This document shows, one piece after another, positions 27,231 to 34,409 of a stretch of DNA of 64,000 bases. The notes below the pieces were generated by a model. The model had not been told where the DNA came from and searched no databases. It saw nothing but the letters and a program-made list of their open reading frames with translations. The DNA comes from Microbulbifer elongatus (GTDB lineage Bacteria > Pseudomonadota > Gammaproteobacteria > Pseudomonadales > Cellvibrionaceae), in the NCBI RefSeq assembly GCF_020524885.1, contig NZ_JAIVKJ010000001.1:1178001-1242000 (forward strand). The letters run 5' to 3'. The translations under genes and the position numbers were made by a program. Every line of letters begins with the position of its first letter. Position 1 is the first letter of the stretch.

Positions 27231-28029
27231 CGATTTTATGTTGTTTTATGTGCCAATATCTAGCAGCTGTGACACAAGTATTGGTTTTGCGCGGGGGATG
27301 TGGGACGCGTGTTCAGGTTTGGGGGCGCCGAAGCACGAGGTTGTAAGAGGGGGTGACAAGGCTGCCTGCTTAGTTAGAGTTCTAGGCATACATCCCTTGT
27401 GCGAGTTACCTACGGTATCTCGCAATAAGGCCGAGGGGAAATCCGTGATTTCAGGGGCGATCACAATAGCGAGTTTATTTTTCTCACGGGGTGCCGTTTC
27501 GTCCTCGGGTACGAGGCGAACGGTTATTCCATGGAAATCGGCGGGAAGGTCGCTAGAGCAATCGACAGGAATCGGAAATGCTAACTGGTGTCAGGTCACT
27601 TCGCTGGTGATCTGCAACAGTTTGTCTATATTAAGGCGCTCGTTGCGCAGGTGAATAGTTACCAGGCCACACTTAATCAAGCTTATTTCTTCGGAACTTT
27701 TTGCTGTGTTCACGTAATTTTCTATCAATGTGTGGGTAGTATAAATACCTGTTTACGCTACCTAGCAGTACCGATTACTACGCTTGCTTTTTGATCATTT
27801 ATAATGAGTTGTCTAATTTTTGTACGCGGGCCGGACTGATACAGATTCGCGCACGTGAAAACGTCTAAATAGTGGGCTACTTTTTACAAGTGAGGCAGTG
27901 TTTGGCGAGCTTGCCAGCAATAGTCTCGGTATATATGACGGCATCTCACGATATCGATTTCTCTGAAGAGAGTACTATCAATGGTTTTCTTGCACAGGCG
28001 TCACGTGGCCACTCCGACCATTATTTAAG
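27231..28029. other. Non-coding stretch at the edge of the glycan locus
   Basis: No frame in this 800-nt stretch has a convincing start, signal or family motif; the reading frames present are arginine/serine-rich and look accidental. Base composition becomes more A+T-rich after 27600. The only structured element is the terminator at its right end. Confidence 0.5.
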
Positions 28030-28055
28030 AAGCCCGCCACAGTGCGGGCTTTTTT
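28030..28055 (+). terminator. Orphan strong terminator with tRNA-Pro-like 3' end before it
   Basis: AAGCCCGC pairs with GCGGGCTT around CACAGT and is followed by six T. No gene ends upstream on the plus strand. The 11 bases CACTCCGACCA at about 28010-28020 equal the usual 3' end of gammaproteobacterial proline tRNAs (recalled from memory), but no tRNA body precedes it. Confidence 0.7.
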
Positions 28056-28138
28056 GTACCTTAAATTTAAGTCCACTTAAGTCCTGGTTATCTACGTGCC
28101 ACAGGTTCAGTGGGTACGAACCTGAAAGCCATTTCTCG

Positions 28139-28855
28139 CTACGAGTGAGCCGCGACTGGTTGCCCCATGTCGGACGTTGTATCTGATTGGTCGTTCAGCG
28201 CTCTTATTAATAGGGTACCCAGTTGCCTGGTGTTATATGGGTTTCCGTTTCCATTGATTATTTGAACCCCAATGGCTTTGGCAACTGTTCGTAAATGAGG
28301 CTTGGCTGGCGATAAAGTGGTGCCAGCCTGACTCACTTCAATAGTTCCATTCTCAAGCTCCGCGATCGAGTAATTTTTCCACTGTGCCTCTGTAACTTTG
28401 GAGATGCGTCGATTGGAAGGCTTATTAGTGAGCAGCTTGCTCATGGCTATCGAGCTTTGTTCGCCCTCTGCGGCAGAGTGCATAAGCTTTTTAGCTTGTT
28501 CCACCGAATCGTCAAAGAGCGTTTCAACCTGCATTTCCTCAGTATTAACTCGCAGAATAATGATCCGGTCTACGAGTTGTAGAGTGTTCGGATTGAAAGC
28601 AATGCGGCCGGTAGAGGAAAGGCGGGCCGTCGTCTTTACTGAAACACGCTCGCCGTCCTGGCTGACAACGTCATAACCTGCTTGATTCACTTCAGTTGCC
28701 ATCCTGCCGTTAGTTATAAGCGCCGCGTAAAGTTCACCAATCCTTCCAATTAAATGGCGGAGCTCGGTTGCAGGAACTCCCCAGTTTAGTTCCCTCTCAA
28801 GCCAGCTCATAGCCTCACCAAGTGATTGAATTATTTGTATTTGTGTTAGAGCCAA
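28139..28855 (-). CDS. Hypothetical protein with nuclease-like N-terminal domain
   Basis: I do not recognise this 238-residue protein with certainty. Residues 25-110 contain GRIGELYAALITNGRMATEVNQAGYDVVSQDGERVSVKTTA followed by a strand-rich segment (VDRIIILRVNTEEMQVETLFD). The spacing of Glu41, Asp62 and Lys74 in GxDVV..DGERVSVKTT resembles PD-(D/E)xK-fold nuclease-like domains, which often have Q/S-V-K at the last position. The C-terminal 100 residues (KLLTNKPSNRRIS, TTLSPAKPHLRTVAKAIGVQIINGNGNPYNTRQLG) are basic and could bind nucleic acid. No restriction or toxin partner is adjacent; it stands alone next to elaA at the edge of the island. Confidence 0.6.
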   Translation of the reverse strand: MALTQIQIIQSLGEAMSWLERELNWGVPATELRHLIGRIGELYAALITNGRMATEVNQAGYDVVSQDGERVSVKTTARLSSTGRIAFNPNTLQLVDRIIILRVNTEEMQVETLFDDSVEQAKKLMHSAAEGEQSSIAMSKLLTNKPSNRRISKVTEAQWKNYSIAELENGTIEVSQAGTTLSPAKPHLRTVAKAIGVQIINGNGNPYNTRQLGTLLIRALNDQSDTTSDMGQPVAAHS

Positions 28856-28912
28856 CTTGATTTCCTTTGGTGCGGTTAGGTGACTTGTGAGTGATATTGT
28901 TGGGTAGCGTTG

Positions 28913-29401
28913 CTAGCTGGGTGTGCGCGCCATGCGCAGCATCTCTATATGCGGAATCCCATCCTCATCATAAGTATTCGAGACCTGCAAAAACCCAAAT
29001 TCTTCGTAAAACCGCTTCAGGTATAGCTGCGCGGATATCCGAATAGAAGCCTGCGGGTATTCCCGCAGCGTGTATTCAACGCCGAGTCGCATTAACTCTT
29101 TGCCGATACCAGTCCCTCGCGTACTTTTGCAGGTGAGAACACGTCCGATCGAAGGTTCGGGATATTTCTTTCCCGGCGCCACAACACGCAGGTAGGCGAG
29201 CAGGGCGGGGGTAGCTGATTCACTATTCCAGCACACTAGGTGCTTGGCATGCTGGTCCTTGCCGTCTACATCCTGATAGATACTTTCCTGCTCTACGGCG
29301 AAGACTTCCTGGCGTGCGCGCAGGATTTCGTAGAGTTGATCCACGGATATCTGGTCGAAGGAAAGCCATTCAAAGCGGTGTGCTGGAGTGGGGTTGGGCA
29401 T
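28913..29401 (-). CDS. elaA: ElaA-family GNAT acetyltransferase
   Basis: From ATG 29401 the protein is 162 residues, starting MPNPTPAHRFEWLSFDQISVDQLYEILRARQEVFAVEQ, the standard ElaA N-terminus. The acetyl-CoA loop is at IGRVLTCKSTRGTGIGKELM, and the C-terminus is YLKRFYEEFGFLQVSNTYDEDGIPHIEM. An upstream start would add 24 residues from within the previous gene. The gene begins 4 nt after the DUF4442 gene stop, so the two form an operon. Substrate of ElaA proteins is not established. Confidence 0.87.
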   Translation of the reverse strand: MPNPTPAHRFEWLSFDQISVDQLYEILRARQEVFAVEQESIYQDVDGKDQHAKHLVCWNSESATPALLAYLRVVAPGKKYPEPSIGRVLTCKSTRGTGIGKELMRLGVEYTLREYPQASIRISAQLYLKRFYEEFGFLQVSNTYDEDGIPHIEMLRMARTPS

Positions 29402-29405
29402 AGTG

Positions 29406-29885
29406 CTATTTCTTCTTCGGGGAAATCCGCATGGTGATGTCTGCGTGGAAGACTTCCTCGCCATTGGTATCAAACACGCTGACGGGCATCACCACATCCT
29501 GTGCAGAATCCCAATAAAAGTCGTCCACCTTGCACACGGCGCGCAAGTCTGTTTTGGCCATTTTCAGATATTGCACGGTCATGCCCACCGGAATCCAGCG
29601 GAAGTTGCCGTTCAGGGACACGTCCAGGCACACGCCTCCCGCCAGCTCGGCGGCGTTACACATGGCGATGGCGTGCACGGTTTTAATGTGGTTTTGCACC
29701 GCGCGGTGCTTCTTCAGTTTTACCTCAACCAGGCCCGGCTTTATCTGGGTGAAGCGCGGTTTGATCGAGCTGAAGTAGGGGGCGTTGAAGCAGACAATTT
29801 TGCTCACCAGCCAGCGGCCAAAGCCATCGACGCCGAGTGTTTTCCAGAGTTTCAGGATCGGACTTTTGGAGGGGGCGTAAGTCAT
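29406..29885 (-). CDS. DUF4442 hotdog-fold thioesterase-like protein, copy 1
   Basis: The 159-residue protein contains the DUF4442 pattern: APYFSSIKPRFTQIKPGLVEVKLKKHRAVQNHIKTVHAIAMCNAAELAGGVCLDVSL, where the buried helix HAIAMCNAAELAGG is typical of PaaI/YiiD-like hotdog folds. It is likely an acyl-CoA thioesterase-like or lipid-binding protein; catalysis is not demonstrated for the family. A nearly identical copy sits 13.8 kb away at 43218 in the same orientation, including homologous upstream DNA. This copy is followed by elaA and the other is not. Confidence 0.85.
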   Translation of the reverse strand: MTYAPSKSPILKLWKTLGVDGFGRWLVSKIVCFNAPYFSSIKPRFTQIKPGLVEVKLKKHRAVQNHIKTVHAIAMCNAAELAGGVCLDVSLNGNFRWIPVGMTVQYLKMAKTDLRAVCKVDDFYWDSAQDVVMPVSVFDTNGEEVFHADITMRISPKKK

Positions 29886-30020
29886 TTGCTATCTCGTGCC
29901 TAGTCGCATCAGCAAGATCCTCATTTTTGCACCTCTGTTACGCGAAGATTAAGTATTAAACTGCCCGATAGGCTTGTCCGTATCGCTTATTGTTCTGCTG
30001 GCCGTGTGTCTTGAACCCAC
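29406..30020. repeat. Direct repeat, left copy (DUF4442 gene plus upstream DNA)
   Basis: This stretch is highly similar to 43218-43855: the coding part is almost identical and the upstream part keeps blocks such as ACTGCCCGATAGGCTTGTCC and TGTGTC..AACC. Similarity ends at the stop codon on one side and near 30020 on the other. The two copies bracket the 30.0-43.2 kb island. Confidence 0.85.
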
Positions 30021-30094
30021 TATTGCTGTCACTTCCGCTCCGCAACTTCCGCGAACCCAGGCGGCGATCATGGCCCGTATGTCGGCCAGCTGGA

Positions 30095-30252
30095 GGCCCA
30101 GTACCGCCGGTCTTGAACTTCGCCCCTGACACCAGTGTTGCTCAGGGCAACTACAGCTTCAAACTGCAGAGCAGAGGCGACGACGGCAACAGCAACAGCA
30201 TCGCCTTGGCTGACATGCAGAAGGGCGCCAGTCTTGGACAACAAGGTACCCT
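30095..30252 (+). pseudogene. Possible flagellar hook-associated protein (FlgK-type) fragment
   Basis: One plus-strand frame reads LNFAPDTSVAQGNYSFKLQSR then GDDGNSNSIALADMQKG, which resembles the FlgK C-terminal region where GDNxNALALADLQ is conserved. There is no start codon or signal, the frame continues past the family end into the antisense of the next gene, and the rest of flgK is absent. I read it as a short gene relic at the island edge; a chance match is possible. Confidence 0.35.
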
Positions 30253-30259
30253 AGAAAAG

Positions 30260-31297
30260 TTATTCGATATGGTTTTCCAAGTGCCCGAGATAGGTGGCCC
30301 TGGTGACTACTTGGTCGCCGCGCTGCAAATAAAAGCCCTGATTCCACACATTTGCGGGTTTGAATAGCACGCCGGCAGCTGTGCCGGTAAGAATCAATGT
30401 CCCGCGGGGTATGACATGTTTTGGGAGTAGCTCCACCTGTTCGTCGCCATCAAAAAATGTACGTGCTGCCTGAGCGAAAGCTTGGTGCACTATTTCATCC
30501 ACATTCAGGATCATTTGGTCTGCCGTAAAGCGCTGTCGCGCCTCTCCGTTTACAGCGAGTTCCAGGGAAATCGTTTGGTAGAACGAAGCCGACTTCGGGA
30601 TCACGAGCAGGTAGCCAGTGGGGAGGAAAGAGGGGCGTCCTTTGCCAGCTGCGAAACCCGTGGTGCCCATTGGCGCGCGGAGATCAAGCTGCCGAAGTAG
30701 GGTCCAGCGATCAGTGAAGTCATTACAGAGTATGAGAGCGTACTCTACCTGGTCTTCAGGAGAGCCAATGTCGGAAAGAGGAACCATGGCGAGTTCTGCC
30801 TCGAAGTCGAGGCGCGGGTGGAAGTCTACTGGGTGGTTCCATGCGCTTGCTTGGGACAATTTGGGGAACAAGAACGGCGGATCGTCCAGATATACCTCTT
30901 TAGCGTGCTCATAGTAATTCGTACCAGCCGCAACATGAGGGTAGTGAAAGTCTGCAGGTACTGTTAATTCGGTAACCGGGACGACTACCTCGGGCCCCGT
31001 GACCTTTTCGAGCCCTTCGTACCCTAGTTGGGCATAGGCTTCGATCAAATCGCGGGCGTCGCCGAGCTCTGCTGTAATATCTATTCCTTCGATAGTGTCA
31101 CCGTTATGGCGCATGACCCTGATCAGTGACGAGCCAGTACGCGCAAATGTCAGGGCTGCTGCTGGATCTGCGATGACCTGAGGGCGTGTGGGTTCCCAAG
31201 CAGTATCCACGGCGGGGCGCGAGACATAGAAACTATAGGCGACAAAGCATAATGACACAGTGATGAGCACTATTACGGTGCGGGCAAGAAATTTCAT
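30260..31297 (-). CDS. Membrane-anchored fumarylacetoacetate hydrolase-fold protein
   Basis: This 345-residue protein has the FAH fold signature set: GTNYYEHAKEV, PPFLFPKLSQASAWNHPV, the metal-binding FEAELA, CNDFTDRW, and the closing GTLILTGTAAGV. Family members are cytoplasmic C-C bond hydrolases, decarboxylases or hydratases of 2-keto acids. Here residues 5-25 (ARTVIVLITVSLCFVAYSFYV) form an uncleaved-looking membrane anchor or signal, putting the domain in the periplasm, which is unusual. GAGG upstream supports the ATG at 31297. It is divergent from the AraC regulator, with 280 nt between them, so it is probably controlled by it. The substrate is unknown but fits degradation of a ring-cleavage-type or acylpyruvate-type compound. 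Confidence 0.8.
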   Translation of the reverse strand: MKFLARTVIVLITVSLCFVAYSFYVSRPAVDTAWEPTRPQVIADPAAALTFARTGSSLIRVMRHNGDTIEGIDITAELGDARDLIEAYAQLGYEGLEKVTGPEVVVPVTELTVPADFHYPHVAAGTNYYEHAKEVYLDDPPFLFPKLSQASAWNHPVDFHPRLDFEAELAMVPLSDIGSPEDQVEYALILCNDFTDRWTLLRQLDLRAPMGTTGFAAGKGRPSFLPTGYLLVIPKSASFYQTISLELAVNGEARQRFTADQMILNVDEIVHQAFAQAARTFFDGDEQVELLPKHVIPRGTLILTGTAAGVLFKPANVWNQGFYLQRGDQVVTRATYLGHLENHIE

Positions 31298-31583
31298 GCA
31301 TTTTCCTCAGTGTCGATGGTCGATCCTTGAGCTCGATGTCAGCTGAAGGCGTGATAGCCAAAGGTATCTCAGCAGAGAGGCGATGTCTGCTGTTGCTTGA
31401 TTGCGGCCATTCGAAGTGAGGTCGATTGATCGCCAAATGTACAGCTGGGTAAAACTGTTATTCCTGCCCGTTTAGCATTGATCCCCGTGTATCGAGTCGG
31501 GCATACTTAAACGGTTCTGTTATACCTCCAAGGGCATCAAGGCTCTAACTCATTGATTTTTATAATAATACTGAGAGGTGTGT

Positions 31584-32636
31584 GTGGGGAAAGGGCAACA
31601 ACCGGACATAGGTTCAAACCAAGATTCGTTCAAGCCGCGATCTACTGCCGTAATCACCCGATACCTTTACCGGATGTATGGGCAGGAAGGGCTCGATACT
31701 GCCCAGATTCTGGAGCGCTCAGGCATTGATCCCAAGCAACTCGCTGACCCTGTAGCGCGTATTCCCCATGAAAAACTGATTAAAATGTGGGAGGTTGCTG
31801 GTGAGCTGAGTGGCGATCCCCATTTTGGGCTTCACCTCGCCGAAAAAGTCCCTGTCATTCCATTTAATGCCGGCGACTATGCGGCAATGACAAGTAAAAA
31901 CCTCCGCGAATCCCTCTATAATCTGTCTCGCTATATAAGAATAAGTAGCGATGCAGTAAAAATTGACATTCAATTTGATTCTGATTTAACCCATGTCTTC
32001 GCTGACTTGTCAGGTGGTGCAATACCAAATAAACACCATACCGATTTCTGGATTCTTTATTTGGTCCGCTATATCAAAGGATTGCTTGGTCTCTCCGTGC
32101 CGTTAGCGTCGGTTGGTTTTAATCATGATGAGCCAGACGATACATCTGCGTATCAATCTATTTTCAATTCAAAAATAAAATTTAACGAAAGAAATAGCTA
32201 TATTTGTTATGAAAGCAAATATTTGGATGCTACTTCGGTGTGCGCAGATTTATCAATACACAAGCTTCATGAGTCGATGGCGCTTAAAGAGTTGCAGGCG
32301 CTCAATGATGTGGGGATTTTGCCCAGAGTCAAAAGAGCGATTAGCGAAGCATTACCAGCTAAGATCGTTGATATAAATGCTGTGGCAAGTGCTTTGAACG
32401 TAGCTCCGAGAACCGTTCAACGACAGCTTGCGAATGAAGGCGTAACCTTCAAGAAGTTAGTGGATATGGCAAGGAAGGAATATGCGATTTCAGAAATGGA
32501 GAATACAAGTCTATCTATTTCAGAGGTGGCATATCGATTGGGCTATCAGGATATGGGGTCTATTTATCGTGCATTTAAACGATGGACGGGGATGACTCCA
32601 GTTGAATACAGAGAGAACTTAAGAAGCGGAGAGTAG
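31584..32636 (+). CDS. AraC-family regulator, OruR/Arabinose_bd type
   Basis: The protein has about 350 residues; GTG at 31578 or 31584 may be used, and I prefer 31584 because GAGAG precedes it by 5 nt. The N-terminal 200 residues (TRYLYRMYGQEGLDTAQILERSGIDPKQL, HFGLHLAEKV, FWILYLVRYIKGLLG) match the Arabinose_bd domain of OruR-like regulators. The C-terminus has two helix-turn-helix motifs: VDINAVASALNVAPRTVQRQLANEGVTFKKL and SISEVAYRLGYQDMGSIYRAFKRWTGMTPVEYR. It probably activates the divergent FAH-like gene and the downstream catabolic genes in response to the island's substrate. Its coding DNA is strikingly A+T-rich compared with flanking regions, a sign of transfer. Confidence 0.85.
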   Translation: MGKGQQPDIGSNQDSFKPRSTAVITRYLYRMYGQEGLDTAQILERSGIDPKQLADPVARIPHEKLIKMWEVAGELSGDPHFGLHLAEKVPVIPFNAGDYAAMTSKNLRESLYNLSRYIRISSDAVKIDIQFDSDLTHVFADLSGGAIPNKHHTDFWILYLVRYIKGLLGLSVPLASVGFNHDEPDDTSAYQSIFNSKIKFNERNSYICYESKYLDATSVCADLSIHKLHESMALKELQALNDVGILPRVKRAISEALPAKIVDINAVASALNVAPRTVQRQLANEGVTFKKLVDMARKEYAISEMENTSLSISEVAYRLGYQDMGSIYRAFKRWTGMTPVEYRENLRSGE

Positions 32637-33210
32637 ATTGAGTGCTTCACTTTCCAGTGCAAAGTAGTCTTTATGAATGGCTAAATAGCTTAGTTTTTCT
32701 CGGTGTTTTAACGCAGTTAATTGAATAATTAAGTTTTGCAAAGCCCGAGCAAAGCGAAAAACCATTTTAGCTTTTCACACAAAATATTAGCCCGGAGAAT
32801 TTTCTCTGGGGTGATTCCTCTCTAAGAGCGCTGATCTGCGCTGTACAGATTTCCACAAATTATTCCCAATTACCGTTCGTAGTCTGATTGAAATCGGGCC
32901 TGTGTCTCCGCGGTCAAAACCCGCTGTCGACAGCGTATCACAGTGGCGTCTGCCGTCATAAGTTTGGCGTGTGGCGCCAGTCAATGGGCTTCTGGTTGTT
33001 GGTAGAGTGTTTCTCGAGTTACATAACTATGCACTTGTGCGACCAGGTTGAAAACCGGTGCTAGAGAGGCTGTCTCGAGTCAGAAAAGGGTCATATAGGG
33101 TGGCGGGAGTCTCAGCATTGCAGCCTTGATTAGGGCTCGGGCAGCATTCTTCTCGAAATTCAGTGCATAGCTTTGGAACCATAAAACTAATAAAAAGAGA
33201 GAAAACAAAC
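32637..33210. other. 574-nt intergenic region before the metallo-beta-lactamase-fold gene
   Basis: No gene is supported here. An imperfect hairpin CCCGGAGA-attt-TCTCTGGGG lies near 32792-32812. The right end, with AAAAAGAGAG, serves as the ribosome binding region for the gene at 33211. It likely contains the promoter activated by the AraC regulator, but I see no clear operator repeat. Confidence 0.4.
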
Positions 33211-34203
33211 ATGTTCAAACGCTTTCCAGCAAAGTGGGTGATAACCCTAATGGTGGCGGTTTCACTGCATTCATTTGCCGAGCAGAGAAAGCCGCCGCAG
33301 GCCTTTATCGAAAAAATGGCGAGCCACAAGTGGGGCGAAAATCGAACAATTACCCAGGTTTCTGAGCACGTCTATATGTGGGGCTCGGACGACCAAAATG
33401 GTGCCTATATCGCGACCAAAGATGGCATTCTCGTGGTTGATGGCCATCACTGCCCGTCCGGCACGGTTCCCTGGTTGAAAAATGAGCTTTCCAGACGTTA
33501 CGAAGCTCCAATCAAATATCTCGTCCTGTCTCATGATCACCCGGACCATATCTGTAATTCAGATGTATTGGGTGAAGGGGCTGTGACCGTCTCTCACTCA
33601 AAACTTAGGGATAACCTTCTTGCCTACCAGCGAAAAGCGGCAATACCCGATGTAACCTTTGACGAAAATCTGACGCTCCATCTTGGTAACCTCGAGGTGA
33701 AGCTTATCTACCTTGGGCCCACCCATAGCAATAACCTGATTCAGGTTCATATCCCAAAGGAAAAAGTCCTGATCGCGATTGACTTCGCTAAAGGGAAGAA
33801 ACCTTTCCCAGATCTCCGGGATATGGATATAGACAATTCGATACAGGCCCTGAAAACACTCGCTGATATGGCGGATGTTGAGTATGTCATACCTGGTCAC
33901 GGGCCCGTTACAACGCAAGAGAGCTTTCTGCAAAGCCGTGATTACCTGAAAGCGCTGAGAGATGAGGTTCGGTCGCTGATGGTGGAAGGTAAGAACCTTA
34001 AGGAGATTCGCAACCAGGTAACAATGGAAAATTTCAGTGACTATGAAAATATCGGGATAGTTCTGGATTGGAATATTGTGACCATGTACGACTACCTGTA
34101 CCGCCAATTGGAGCCGAATAATCCAACTACTCCATGGGAAGCGGCCGATTGCATTGAATTTGGGGTGCAGTGCAGGACTAACGATCGTATGGCTTCTCAT
34201 TAG
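33211..34203 (+). CDS. Periplasmic metallo-beta-lactamase-fold hydrolase
   Basis: The 330-residue protein starts MFKRFPAKWVITLMVAVSLHSFA, a Sec signal. The zinc site is complete: LSHDHPDH (HxHxDH), GPTHSNN, IAIDFA and VIPGHGP. The fold is SoxH/quinoprotein-relay or cyclase-like rather than a classical beta-lactamase. It probably hydrolyses an ester or lactone of the island's substrate in the periplasm (inference). A TonB receptor gene follows after 206 nt. An upstream in-frame extension of 16 residues has no ribosome binding site and would spoil the signal peptide. Confidence 0.85.
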   Translation: MFKRFPAKWVITLMVAVSLHSFAEQRKPPQAFIEKMASHKWGENRTITQVSEHVYMWGSDDQNGAYIATKDGILVVDGHHCPSGTVPWLKNELSRRYEAPIKYLVLSHDHPDHICNSDVLGEGAVTVSHSKLRDNLLAYQRKAAIPDVTFDENLTLHLGNLEVKLIYLGPTHSNNLIQVHIPKEKVLIAIDFAKGKKPFPDLRDMDIDNSIQALKTLADMADVEYVIPGHGPVTTQESFLQSRDYLKALRDEVRSLMVEGKNLKEIRNQVTMENFSDYENIGIVLDWNIVTMYDYLYRQLEPNNPTTPWEAADCIEFGVQCRTNDRMASH

Positions 34204-34409
34204 TGCTTTAAGTTGTCAGGAGTAGCGGTGATTTTTCATTACGGACTGAGATAACTGGAAGTGAAGTTGATGTTGGGTAATCGGTGGCGAATACAGCGCT
34301 AACCGGGTGGTATGGCTGGTCGAAAATATTGTTTTTGACTGGTTTGCAATAACTTTCGATTATCTGCGTCCAATTTTTAAAAAATAAATAATGAGAGAAG
34401 ATAATAATA

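Noticed and set aside
27208-27654. Plus-strand frame of 148 codons after the beta-helix genes
   Set aside because: No ribosome binding site, no recognisable motif and its start overlaps the operator-like region; composition looks random.
29990-30367. Complete gene across the left island junction
   Set aside because: The frame joins repeat DNA, the flgK-like segment and antisense of the FAH-fold gene; no start signal and no consistent family.
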